Shown in pieces: positions 1-6,893 of a stretch of DNA of 16,016 bases; the stretch's first letter is position 1, and every line of letters starts with the position of its first letter. The translations under genes were made by a program, and so were the position numbers. The stretch is from Candidatus Treponema excrementipullorum (GTDB lineage: Bacteria > Spirochaetota > Spirochaetia > Treponematales > Treponemataceae). The notes below the pieces were generated by a model, which saw only the letters and a program-made list of their open reading frames with translations, did not search any database and was not told the origin of the DNA. The DNA lies in assembly GCA_018883625.1 (NCBI GenBank), contig JAHLFV010000007.1, positions 1 through 16,016 of the forward strand. Direction: 5' to 3'.

Positions 1-177
1 AAAATAAACAGCTTTATTGATTCTTACAAAAAGAAAGAAAATAAACAACATGTACCACAACAGATTATCTTTCGGAACCAAGCCCAGTAAAGTTCCGATG
101 GCCGCTGCATGGGCTATTTCCCCCGGATTGGAATTGCTGTTAAGACTTTTGAAAAAAACAAAAATTTGTTGAACCAC
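1..177 (-). CDS. Small membrane protein, TIGR03546-like, N-terminal 59 residues (runs off left edge)
   Basis: This is the first part of a minus-strand gene. It starts at a GTG (175-177) and stays open to base 1, giving 59 residues. A GAGGGG Shine-Dalgarno lies at 183-188, 5 bases before the GTG, and an in-frame TGA lies just upstream, so the start is well fixed. The protein begins with a hydrophobic stretch, then has the signature SLNSNSNPGEIAHAAAIGT, then a second hydrophobic segment after NLLWY. Short 'LNS...PG.IA...A.G...GL.P..NLL' proteins of this kind are the uncharacterised integral membrane family TIGR03546, usually found beside a TIGR03545 gene. That partner would lie beyond the left edge. 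Function is unknown. It follows glgA after 75 bases and is probably transcribed with it. The family call is from motif memory and is moderately sure. Confidence 0.72.
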   Translation of the reverse strand, partial: MVQQIFVFFKSLNSNSNPGEIAHAAAIGTLLGLVPKDNLLWYMLFIFFLFVRINKAVYF

Positions 178-182
178 AAATA

Positions 183-188
183 CCCCTC
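183..188 (-). promoter_or_regulatory. Ribosome binding site fixing the GTG start of the left-edge gene
   Basis: On the minus strand GAGGGG sits 5 bases upstream of the GTG at 175-177. No ATG is available between the upstream in-frame stop and this GTG. The site therefore decides the start of the truncated membrane protein gene. Confidence 0.65.
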
Positions 189-199
189 AAATTTATATA

Positions 200-221
200 G
201 CCGATGTAGTATAACACCGGC
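200..221 (-). terminator. Hairpin in the glgA / membrane-protein spacer (weak terminator or processing site)
   Basis: On the minus strand GCCGGTGT and ACATCGGC form an 8-bp stem with one G-U pair around the loop TATACT. The hairpin lies 31 bases after the glgA stop codon and 12 bases before the Shine-Dalgarno of the next gene. It is followed by TATATAAATTT rather than a clean U run, so it would be a poor intrinsic terminator. It could instead attenuate, protect the glgA 3' end, or be chance. The loop TATACT also looks like a -10 hexamer, but I see no matching -35. Confidence 0.35.
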
Positions 222-228
222 AGATAAA

Positions 229-267
229 TTATATTCTGCTTAAGCAACTAAGTTATATTCTGCTTAA
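229..267 (-). repeat. 24-bp-period tandem duplication across the glgA stop codon
   Basis: The 15-base block TTAAGCAGAATATAA (minus strand) occurs twice, at 253-267 and 229-243, separated by CTTAGTTGC. The first copy encodes the last residues of GlgA (LSRI) and its TAA stop. The second repeats the same codons and stop downstream, outside the gene. It looks like a recent local duplication of the gene end. It does not change the protein, because translation stops at the first copy. Confidence 0.8.
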
Positions 268-1719
268 AGCAGCTTTATATACTTCCAAATATTTTTCAGC
301 TGAAGATTCCCAACTGAAATCCTTTTTCATCGCTCTTTTTTGCATAGCTTTTATATGCTCAGGTTTATTGTACCAAGCATACACAGCCCATCCTACTGTG
401 TCAAAAACACTCTGAGGAGTCAGCTCGTCAAACATAAATCCTGTACCGTCTCCTGTTGCCTCATTGTAGTTTTCCACAGTATCTGCCAATCCACCGGTAC
501 GATGAACTATCGGTAAGGTACCGTACAAGAGAGAGTACATTTGGTTTAAGCCACACGGTTCATAACGGGAAGGCATCAAGAAGAAGTCACAACCGGCTTC
601 TATTTGGTGACTCAAAGATTCGTCATATCCGATGTATGCTTTAAAATTCGGCAACTTTGATTCAAGAGTACGCAACTCGTCTTCACACCACTTTTCTCCT
701 GCTCCCAAAACCACAACCTGTACTTTCATTTCTGTACAAATCCGATACATACTTCCGTATGTAGGAGCAAACATTTCTGCAACGCCTTTTTGATCTGCTA
801 AACGGGTCACCACACCAAAAAGAGGAATATCTGGATTTACTTCCAAGCCCATTCGTTCCTGCAAAGCAGCCTTATCTTTTGCTTTACCTGCCAGTTTTCC
901 CACAGAATAATTCTCTGCTAAATATTTATCTTTACTGGGATTCCATATTTCCGTATCAACACCGTTAAGAATACCTACCAAATCTCCGCTTCTGTGACGC
1001 AACAGTGCATCCATACGGAAACCTGCCATGGGTGTCTGAATTTCCCGAGCATAGGTGGGAGAAACTGTTGTCAACATATTGGCAGAAGTTAAACCGGCCT
1101 TCAGGAAATTGATCCTATCCCAGTCTTCAAAGCCGGCAGCATAGAAAAAATTCCAGTCCAAACCGGTGGCAGGATAATTATGTTTACCGTAAACACCCTG
1201 ATATCCTAAATTGTGAATTGTGAACACGCTTGCTGTTTTGTCAAAACCGTTATATCGCTCCACAAATTTTAATAAAACAGGAGCCAAAGCAGCAGACCAA
1301 TCATGGGCGTGAACAATATCCGGATACCAATCCAATTTTCTGCAAAGCTGGAATGCTCCGTGACATAAAACAGAAAAACGATAGGGATTATCTTGGAAAT
1401 CCGTATCTGTAGGTGTACCGTAAATTCCATCCCGACCAAAACACTGTTCATGATCTATAAAATATACCGGCAAATTTTTTGTACCAGGCATGATTGTTGT
1501 ATACACTTCAGTCCAAGCCTCCACATACCCGGCAGGAACACCCATAGGACCTTCCAAAGGAGTAAGCTTAGATCTGTCGATTTTATAATAACGAGGCATC
1601 ACGATACGGACATCGTGCCCTAATTTATTTAAGACAATTGCAAGAGCCGAAACAGCATCGGCTAAACCACCTGTTTTTGCAAACGGAACAACTTCTGCAG
1701 AAACCATCAAAATCTTCAT
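253..1719 (-). CDS. glgA: Glycogen synthase (ADP-glucose type, GT5)
   Basis: The product transfers glucose from a nucleotide sugar, normally ADP-glucose, to the non-reducing end of alpha-1,4-glucan in the cytoplasm. It has 488 residues, the usual length for bacterial GlgA. Visible GT-B/GT5 features are the N-terminal KTGGL loop (residues 15-19) that binds the nucleotide sugar, HAHDW (137-141), the LNGVD segment near 251, VTRLADQKG (304-312) with the sugar-phosphate-binding Arg306 and Lys311, and the C-terminal EPCGLNQ (387-393) with conserved Glu387, followed by RTGGLADTV. The ATG is preceded by GGGAG with 8 bases spacing. Its SD abuts the aminotransferase stop 13 bases upstream, so the two are in one operon. 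No glgB, glgC or glgP is in the window, so the source of ADP-glucose is not visible. The 3' end carries a small tandem duplication. Confidence 0.96.
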   Translation of the reverse strand: MKILMVSAEVVPFAKTGGLADAVSALAIVLNKLGHDVRIVMPRYYKIDRSKLTPLEGPMGVPAGYVEAWTEVYTTIMPGTKNLPVYFIDHEQCFGRDGIYGTPTDTDFQDNPYRFSVLCHGAFQLCRKLDWYPDIVHAHDWSAALAPVLLKFVERYNGFDKTASVFTIHNLGYQGVYGKHNYPATGLDWNFFYAAGFEDWDRINFLKAGLTSANMLTTVSPTYAREIQTPMAGFRMDALLRHRSGDLVGILNGVDTEIWNPSKDKYLAENYSVGKLAGKAKDKAALQERMGLEVNPDIPLFGVVTRLADQKGVAEMFAPTYGSMYRICTEMKVQVVVLGAGEKWCEDELRTLESKLPNFKAYIGYDESLSHQIEAGCDFFLMPSRYEPCGLNQMYSLLYGTLPIVHRTGGLADTVENYNEATGDGTGFMFDELTPQSVFDTVGWAVYAWYNKPEHIKAMQKRAMKKDFSWESSAEKYLEVYKAALSRI

Positions 1720-1732
1720 AGTAACTACTCCC

Positions 1733-2941
1733 TTATATATTTTTTTTCCAATCGTGTACGGCCTGTTTTAGTGCCGGCTTACAATTGTGTATAGTATCCA
1801 TCGAAGTACAGTAAGATATTCTAAACCAACCGGACCTTCCGAATCCTGTCCCCGGTGCACATAGGATTCTGTATTTTTTCAAAAAATCACAAAAATCTTT
1901 ATCGTCATCCCCTCTGGCTGACTCAGGAACTTTACAAAAAAAGTAAAAGGCACCTTCAGGGACAAAAAAATCTATTCCCGATTCCTGAAATATTTTTATA
2001 AATTCATCCCGACGTTCCCTGTAAGATGACAAATCTTTTTTTACATTCCAATACCTAGCAATCACTCTTTGAAAAAATGCCGGAGCATTCACAAAGCCTA
2101 AGATACGGGTGGTAAAAACACAGGCGGCTACAAACTCGGAAGCATCTTCACAGGACGGATTTACGGCAATATATCCGATCCTTTCTCCGGGAATACTGAG
2201 ATTTTTGGCAAAAGAAGATACAACGACAGAATTGGAATATACTGGGAAAACCGCCGGAACCTCTTTTCCGTCATACACAATATCGCGATAAGGTTCATCG
2301 CAAATAAGATAAGGTTTTTTACCATACTTTTTACCCTGCTCTTCCAAGGCTTTCGCCAGATTATGAATTTCTGCCCCATCATATATTTTCCCTGTAGGAT
2401 TGTTGGGAGAATTGATCAATACAGCCACAGTTTTATCTGTAACAGCAGTTTTTATACCGTCTACATCTAGGGAAAAATCAGACAAGGTTTTTACCGGCTT
2501 TAAGATCCCACCGTAATTATGAACGTAATGGGTGTATTCGGCAAAAAAAGGAGCAGGAACAATAACTTCATCTCCAGGAGATAAAATAGCTTTAAAAACA
2601 ACATTTAAAGCACCCGCTGCCCCCACACTCATAACCACCTGATCTCCGGTTACGGACACGCCTTGTTCTTCGCTGACTTTCTTGGCCATAGCACAGCGGG
2701 TTTCCCAATATCCGGCGTTAGGCATATACCCATGACTGCCTTTACACTGCTTCAAAGCTTCTTCTGATATGCCGGCCAAAAATTCCGCAGGAGGCTCTAA
2801 ATCAGGATTTCCGATGCTGAAATCATATACATTTTCTGCACCAAACTGTTTTTTCAGAACACTCCCTTCTTCAAACATTTTTCGAATAACGGATGCATCT
2901 TTACTGTTCATTAAATCTCTGATGTAGGAAGCTATAGCCAT
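1733..2941 (-). CDS. PLP-dependent class I aminotransferase (aspartate aminotransferase-like)
   Basis: This is a 402-residue fold-type I aminotransferase moving an amino group between an amino acid and a 2-oxo acid. Conserved residues are visible: NSPNNPTG (177-184) with the cofactor-contacting Asn181, CDEPY (214-218) with Asp215 that holds the pyridine nitrogen, SFAKN (243-247) with Lys246 as the PLP Schiff-base lysine followed by IPGERIGY, and Arg374 in GWFRISY, which binds the substrate alpha-carboxylate. The subgroup fits the broad AspC/AlaT-like enzymes, but the amino acid used cannot be read from motifs. The ATG has a GAGGA site 5 bases upstream and a good sigma-70-type promoter behind it. 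It is the first gene of the minus-strand operon with glgA. There is no obvious metabolic link between the two. Confidence 0.9.
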   Translation of the reverse strand: MAIASYIRDLMNSKDASVIRKMFEEGSVLKKQFGAENVYDFSIGNPDLEPPAEFLAGISEEALKQCKGSHGYMPNAGYWETRCAMAKKVSEEQGVSVTGDQVVMSVGAAGALNVVFKAILSPGDEVIVPAPFFAEYTHYVHNYGGILKPVKTLSDFSLDVDGIKTAVTDKTVAVLINSPNNPTGKIYDGAEIHNLAKALEEQGKKYGKKPYLICDEPYRDIVYDGKEVPAVFPVYSNSVVVSSFAKNLSIPGERIGYIAVNPSCEDASEFVAACVFTTRILGFVNAPAFFQRVIARYWNVKKDLSSYRERRDEFIKIFQESGIDFFVPEGAFYFFCKVPESARGDDDKDFCDFLKKYRILCAPGTGFGRSGWFRISYCTSMDTIHNCKPALKQAVHDWKKNI

Positions 2942-2968
2942 ATTTTTCCTCTTAAGTCTTTCTCGATG

Positions 2969-2996
2969 ATTATATCATAGATTATGAGTTTTGCAA
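2969..2996 (-). promoter_or_regulatory. Sigma-70-type promoter of the aminotransferase-glgA operon
   Basis: On the minus strand the -35 is TTGCAA (2991-2996), the spacer is 16 bases, and the -10 is a perfect TATAAT (2969-2974). The expected start would leave a leader of about 20 bases that includes the GAGGA ribosome binding site. It is divergent from the rpsU promoter in the same 173-base spacer. Confidence 0.7.
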
Positions 2997-3040
2997 GAAG
3001 TAAAAATTTTATTGTGCAGTTTCCAAGACATACTCCTTAA

Positions 3041-3069
3041 TTGACAAAAATACAAAAATATGCCAAAAT
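3041..3069 (+). promoter_or_regulatory. Sigma-70-type promoter of rpsU, extended -10
   Basis: A perfect -35 TTGACA (3041-3046) is followed by 17 bases and CAAAAT (3064-3069), a 4/6 match to TATAAT. TG stands at 3061-3062, one base before the -10, which is the extended -10 arrangement that can offset a weaker -10. Transcription would begin near 3076, about 40 bases before the rpsU ATG. Confidence 0.6.
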
Positions 3070-3099
3070 CCCTGAACATATTGACGGTTAGTTTCCGAA

Positions 3100-3109
3100 G
3101 GGAGGTGAT
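3100..3109 (+). promoter_or_regulatory. Extended Shine-Dalgarno of rpsU
   Basis: GGGAGGTGAT precedes the rpsU ATG. GGAGGTGAT is a nine-base continuous match to the complement of the usual 16S rRNA 3' end. GGAGG ends 9 bases before the ATG. This is the longest SD match among the gene starts I inspected in the window. Confidence 0.8.
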
Positions 3110-3114
3110 TATAC

Positions 3115-3333
3115 ATGGCACACATCGTAGTAGATGATTCAGAGAATCTTGAAAAAGCTATTAAACGTTTTAAGCGCTTGGTAGAAAAAGAAGGTATTAT
3201 TCGTGAATTCAAAAAGCGCGAGTACTACGAAAAACCTTCCACAATTAAAAATCGCAAAAACAAGACTCTTCAGCGCAAGCTTATGAAGAAGAATCGTAAG
3301 ACAGTTTCATCAGGAAGCAAAAATGCATACTGA
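3115..3333 (+). CDS. rpsU: 30S ribosomal protein bS21
   Basis: The product is a 72-residue, highly basic small-subunit protein that sits near the 16S rRNA 3' end and helps translation initiation. It shows the family pattern: an N-terminal VVDDSENLEKAIKRFKR, then EGIIREFKKREYYEKPS, then a Lys/Arg-rich tail (KNRKNKTLQRKLMKKNRK). Length and sequence fit S21 closely. The start is fixed by an extended SD, and the gene has its own promoter. The stop lies 11 bases inside the start of the next gene, and a strong intrinsic terminator begins 8 bases after the stop. Most transcripts are therefore expected to be monocistronic rpsU. Confidence 0.97.
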   Translation: MAHIVVDDSENLEKAIKRFKRLVEKEGIIREFKKREYYEKPSTIKNRKNKTLQRKLMKKNRKTVSSGSKNAY

Positions 3334-4261
3334 TGTCGCAAAAACCGCTACGGTACTAAGACCGAAGCGGTTTTTATTTTTTATACTACCCTTTATTCTT
3401 TGTATCCTATTTTTTTCCTGTACCACGGGAAAGAGTCTGGGATGTTTGCCTGAAAGATATAGTTCTCCACCGGAAACATCTCCTCACATACGGTCCGTTC
3501 CTCTCTATCCAGAAGAGTTTATATGGGAACCTTTGGTTTCTGGTATTCAATACACAAGTTTTTCCAATAAAACTTCGTCTATTGAATGGCACCTTGTTTC
3601 CATCGATTTGTCACAGAAGGAGCTACAACTTACTGCTTATCCTTCAGAAGCAGAAATTAACCCTGATGGTACAATACAGGGAATCACCGTTAAAAAATAT
3701 GCAAAAAAAACAAAAGCAATTGTTGCGGTAAATGCAAGTCCCTTTAAGTATACAGGATTATCCATATTTCCCGGCAGAAGTTTAGTTGGACTTCACGTAT
3801 ATCAGGGACAGCGACTTTCACCACCGATAAAAAAATATGCAGCTCTTGCTTTTTTTGAGGACTTTGAAGGCAATTACAAAGCAAGTATATTTTCTGACCA
3901 AACCCTTGTTCCCCCTCAAGCCCTGCATGCTTTCGGGGGATTTTATGCCATTTTAAAACAGGGAGAAATTATAGATTTTCCTGCTTTATCTTTTGATTCC
4001 CGGTTAGCGGCAGGAGTCAGCAAGGACGGTAAAACTTTGTATTTGCTGTTTGCTCCGGGAAATTTTTTCGGTACTGCGGGACTATCCTTTGAAGAATGTG
4101 CCGTTATTTTGTCTAAAGCAGGAGCTTGGGAGGCACTGCAGTTTGACGGAGGCAGTTCCGCCACAATGACGATAGAGGGAAAAAACATAAAAAAAACAGG
4201 TTTCAGGAGAGTTGCAAATATTTTTGCGTTTACCCTCTCTAATGATACAAATTTCAATTGA
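3323..4261 (+). CDS. Lipoprotein with phosphodiester glycosidase (NAGPA/DUF2233-type) domain
   Basis: The protein has 312 residues. The N-terminus has RPKR (13-16), a hydrophobic stretch, and a lipobox-like LFFSC with the candidate lipidated Cys33, so it is probably an envelope lipoprotein. The rest matches the NAGPA-type phosphodiester glycosidase fold: a KAIVAVNAS segment in the middle corresponding to the usual 'INGGYF' region, then LYLLFAPGNFFGTAG, and a C-terminal QFDGGSSATM (DGGSS from Asp275), the family's 'LDGGGSST' signature. Substrates in bacteria are mostly unknown. ATG 3323 is the only ATG, GTG or TTG in frame before the lipobox, so the rpsU terminator hairpin lies inside codons 7-18. 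The start has a modest GGAAG site and overlaps rpsU by 11 bases. Family confidence is good, while the reaction is inferred. Confidence 0.82.
   Translation: MHTDVAKTATVLRPKRFLFFILPFILCILFFSCTTGKSLGCLPERYSSPPETSPHIRSVPLYPEEFIWEPLVSGIQYTSFSNKTSSIEWHLVSIDLSQKELQLTAYPSEAEINPDGTIQGITVKKYAKKTKAIVAVNASPFKYTGLSIFPGRSLVGLHVYQGQRLSPPIKKYAALAFFEDFEGNYKASIFSDQTLVPPQALHAFGGFYAILKQGEIIDFPALSFDSRLAAGVSKDGKTLYLLFAPGNFFGTAGLSFEECAVILSKAGAWEALQFDGGSSATMTIEGKNIKKTGFRRVANIFAFTLSNDTNFN
3341..3382 (+). terminator. Strong intrinsic terminator of rpsU, inside the next reading frame
   Basis: The arms AAAACCGCT (3341-3349) and AGCGGTTTT (3366-3374) pair perfectly. An inner CGGT/ACCG stem closes the loop ACTAAG, with one A-A mismatch between the two stems. 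A T tract follows (TTTTT A TTTTTT, 3371-3382). This is a textbook Rho-independent terminator. It also forms part of the N-terminal coding sequence of the downstream lipoprotein. Confidence 0.9.
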
Positions 4262-4293
4262 CCAATTACATTTTATTATTTATCATTATCGGT

Positions 4294-5250
4294 ATGGGTA
4301 TTACGACATCACAGCAATTAACAAGATATTACGAGCTTTATCGCGATAAGGAAGTTATCTTTTCAAAAGAAGTAATAAAGACATTGCACCTCGATCCCCG
4401 ACAGGTTTTTATCAAGTGTGGTGATTCTCAGTGGCCATGTATTATTAATTCAACTTCTTTTTTGGGGGCAAAGATAATTATCGGTTCCAAAGGTGGGGCT
4501 TATACCCGACTGACAAAGGAAAAAGGAACCGTAAACCTCAAGTTTTGTTTCACTCAAGGTGACAAACAACCTATGACATTTTTTGTAAATGCCCATGTCA
4601 CAGAAATTGTTCCTTATATGAATTCCTCCGACTTGGCTATAGTATCTTTGGTATACAATCAGCGTCCACCTGACGACTTGATAGAGCTGATAGGAAAACT
4701 GCTTGAAGCAAATGTCAATTCTTTAAGACGAAGAGACGAACGGATTGTTATATCTGATGAAACTAGGAGAAAATTAGGATTAACAGGTTCCGATGCCGTC
4801 GTCTTCTTAGACAGTGTGCCTCGTCATTGTATTGTTCGGGATATATCATTTTCTGGAGCCAAAATTTTATTGTTAGGGGTAGCTCAGTTTTTAACAGCAA
4901 AAGATATTATTCTTCGTTTGGAATTTGATGACCCCCATGAGCTGATAGCGATTCCCGGGACTATTGTCAAAAAAGAGGCCGCCCAAGGCAGAAGAGATAT
5001 CTTGGTTGTGTGTATTCAGTATGACCCTAATAAGATCCCTATATCTTATAAGTTGCATATAAACAATTACATCACCAGTATGAGAAAGAATCAGTTGTCG
5101 ACATATCATTCTTCTCCGGTAACGGCTTCCGCAGAAGGTGATTCTCAAAGGGCTGTAGCCGGTGGCAATCCAATGAATGCAAGAGTTCCGTCGGCACCCC
5201 AAAAACAGGTCGATACTCTGCAGAATATGACACTTCCCGATAATTTTTAA
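4294..5250 (+). CDS. PilZ-domain protein (probable c-di-GMP receptor)
   Basis: From ATG 4294 the product has 318 residues. The same frame can begin 12 codons earlier at TTG 4258, which overlaps the previous stop codon. I prefer 4294 because the conserved-looking protein begins near GITTSQQLTRYYE, but neither start has a clear SD. The N-terminal half resembles a YcgR-like accessory domain. The C-terminal half is PilZ, with both c-di-GMP-binding signatures: RRRDER (residues 145-150, an RxxxR motif) and DISFSG (183-188, a DxSxxG motif). A Ser/Ala/Pro-rich tail follows. A PilZ c-di-GMP receptor, TDE0214, has been studied in T. denticola, but whether this is its orthologue cannot be told here. It is cotranscribed with the TPR gene 11 bases downstream. 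Confidence 0.87.
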   Translation: MGITTSQQLTRYYELYRDKEVIFSKEVIKTLHLDPRQVFIKCGDSQWPCIINSTSFLGAKIIIGSKGGAYTRLTKEKGTVNLKFCFTQGDKQPMTFFVNAHVTEIVPYMNSSDLAIVSLVYNQRPPDDLIELIGKLLEANVNSLRRRDERIVISDETRRKLGLTGSDAVVFLDSVPRHCIVRDISFSGAKILLLGVAQFLTAKDIILRLEFDDPHELIAIPGTIVKKEAAQGRRDILVVCIQYDPNKIPISYKLHINNYITSMRKNQLSTYHSSPVTASAEGDSQRAVAGGNPMNARVPSAPQKQVDTLQNMTLPDNF

Positions 5251-5261
5251 AAGGACGGTAC

Positions 5262-6398
5262 ATGTTTTCTTCAAATCCTCTGAATGATTTGCTCTTTATT
5301 GATTTACCGGATGACTTGGATTTGTCTGCATATAAGATAGAGATAAAACCGGGAATTCCTTTGCCGGTACAAAAACCTCTCCAGGCAGAGGATTCTTTTG
5401 CACTGAAAAATCTCACTCCGGAAATGATTTTTGCAGGGATTTTAGTCGTTTTAGCCTACGATACGGAAAATCCACACGTCCCTTACTATAGGGAATTGTT
5501 GTTGTCTGCAAAACCTGACATTAAACAGGAATTGACAGAAGCAGCCATACTGAAGGCTCGGAATGAAGACTTTGACATTGCAGAGGAAATTTTTTCAGCT
5601 TTACGGAGCCTAGATCCTGAAGATCCCGTTACTGTTTTAAATACCGCTTTGTTTTTCGATCAACGAGCCGAATCCTACAGAAGATCTGGACTAAATGATG
5701 ATGCAGATGCTTATGATGCCAGTGCCTACAAGTATTACAAACAGGCCTTAGGGGCTGACTCTCCTGCTCCCGATGTGTTTTTTAATGCAGGTTTTTTCTA
5801 CTTAAAACAAAAAGATTTTAGAAACGCAAAGGATTGTTTTGAATCATTTTTAGCCTTGACGGTGGATATTCCTGATGAAGATTTGGGAGAAAACGGCATA
5901 TACAAAAAAACTCGGGCTCAAGAAATAGTCAATGACATTAACAGCAGGAATTTAGAGGATGAACAGTTTAAGGCTGCTTTTGAATATATTTCTAACGGGC
6001 AAGAGGAAAAAGGCTTGGAATCCATACGGGCTTTTTTGCAAAACAACCCCAAAGTATGGAATGCTTGGTTTATGCTAGGATGGGGATTAAGGAAATTATG
6101 TCGTTGGCAGGATGCAAAAGATGCCTTTTTGCAATCAATAGAATGCGGTAGCACAGAGGCTGACACTTTAAACGAATTGGCAATTTGTTCCATGGAATTG
6201 GGACAATTGAAAGAAAGTAAGGACTACTTATTCCAGGCTTTAAGTATAGAGCCGGAAAACACCAAATATATGTCAAATTTGGGATATCTTTCTCTCAAAA
6301 CAGGAAACAGGGACGAGGCAAAAAAATACTTTCTTACAGTTTTGGAGTTTGACCCTAACGATAAAATCGCAAGAAAAATGCTGGAAGAACTGCGATAA
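5262..6398 (+). CDS. Tetratricopeptide repeat (TPR) protein
   Basis: The product has 378 residues and no signal peptide or clear membrane segment, so it is probably cytoplasmic. The first 50 residues form an acidic and Pro-containing lead. Helix pairs of TPR type then run from about residue 88 to the end. The clearest are at about 170-203 (FFNAGFFYLKQKDFRNAKDC), 265-298 (WNAWFMLGWGLRK), 299-332 (TLNELAICSMELGQLKES) and 333-366 (YMSNLGYLSLKTGNRDEAKK). TPR arrays bind partner proteins, and the partner is not evident. The ATG follows AAAGGA 6 to 7 bases upstream. Its closeness to the PilZ gene suggests that the two act together or share expression. Confidence 0.85.
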   Translation: MFSSNPLNDLLFIDLPDDLDLSAYKIEIKPGIPLPVQKPLQAEDSFALKNLTPEMIFAGILVVLAYDTENPHVPYYRELLLSAKPDIKQELTEAAILKARNEDFDIAEEIFSALRSLDPEDPVTVLNTALFFDQRAESYRRSGLNDDADAYDASAYKYYKQALGADSPAPDVFFNAGFFYLKQKDFRNAKDCFESFLALTVDIPDEDLGENGIYKKTRAQEIVNDINSRNLEDEQFKAAFEYISNGQEEKGLESIRAFLQNNPKVWNAWFMLGWGLRKLCRWQDAKDAFLQSIECGSTEADTLNELAICSMELGQLKESKDYLFQALSIEPENTKYMSNLGYLSLKTGNRDEAKKYFLTVLEFDPNDKIARKMLEELR

Positions 6399-6406
6399 CC
6401 GTCAGT

Positions 6407-6422
6407 TTCTACAAAAGTAGAA
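6407..6422. terminator. Short stem-loop between convergent genes
   Basis: TTCTAC-AAAA-GTAGAA is a perfect 6-bp stem with a 4-base loop in the 27-base gap between the TPR and DUF192 genes. It is AT-rich and lacks a good U tract on either strand. It may be a weak bidirectional terminator. Confidence 0.35.
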
Positions 6423-6425
6423 TCC

Positions 6426-6893
6426 TTACTCTGTTTTTCCCGGTATAATAACTTTATCCCCTACAGAGATATTTTCCTCTTCAAACCATCCCTGAGGAAC
6501 CTCCAGTGCATATCGGACCGACACAGAACTGACACAGCTTGATAAACTAAAAGGCGTCATATCGTAGATTTCACGGATTACACCACGGGAATCGATGTAC
6601 GCTATCGATAGAGGATGAGGCGTATTTTTCATCCAAAAACTCAACTGTTGATCTTTATCAAAGATAAAAATCATACCGGTACCGAAAGGAATTTCTTTCC
6701 GTTCCATGTAACCGCGACTGCGACTTTCATCCGTATCAGCAACTTCTGCTGTCAACGTAACTTGACCACCTGCTGCTCTTTCAATAACAAGATCCATGGT
6801 TGCTAGCGAACTTCCCTCCTTGCAAGACACAAAAGTACTTCCTAAGAGAAAAAAGCTCCACAAAAAAAACATCTGTTTTATATTCTTTATCAT
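6426..6893 (-). CDS. DUF192 family lipoprotein
   Basis: The product has 155 residues. A lipoprotein-type signal (hydrophobic FFLWSFFLLGS, then TFVSC) places the candidate lipidated residue at Cys24. The remainder is a single DUF192 domain: SRGYMERKEIP (59-69), GMIFIFD, FWMKNTPHPLSIAYID (86-101), GVIREIYDM, and the closing YALEVPQGWFEE near 128-139. DUF192 proteins are common small exported proteins of unknown function, so no reaction is assigned. Its ATG overlaps the upstream gene's TGA in an ATGA arrangement, so translation is coupled. It is the last gene of the CNB operon. Confidence 0.88.
   Translation of the reverse strand: MIKNIKQMFFLWSFFLLGSTFVSCKEGSSLATMDLVIERAAGGQVTLTAEVADTDESRSRGYMERKEIPFGTGMIFIFDKDQQLSFWMKNTPHPLSIAYIDSRGVIREIYDMTPFSLSSCVSSVSVRYALEVPQGWFEEENISVGDKVIIPGKTE

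Noticed and set aside
3069..3103. TCCCT/AGGGA pairing that could hide the rpsU SD
   Set aside because: The TCCCT overlaps and follows the predicted -10, upstream of the expected transcription start, so it would not be in the mRNA.
3943..4257. 104-codon minus-strand open frame inside the NAGPA-type lipoprotein gene
   Set aside because: It overlaps the conserved DGGSS-containing part of the real gene and shows no protein family features.
4891..5274. 127-codon open frame on the minus strand across the PilZ/TPR junction
   Set aside because: It lies opposite two well-supported genes, has no recognisable domain, and its composition is that of a shadow frame.
5072..5416. 114-codon minus-strand open frame
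   Set aside because: It is antisense to the real PilZ and TPR genes and has no SD or domain.
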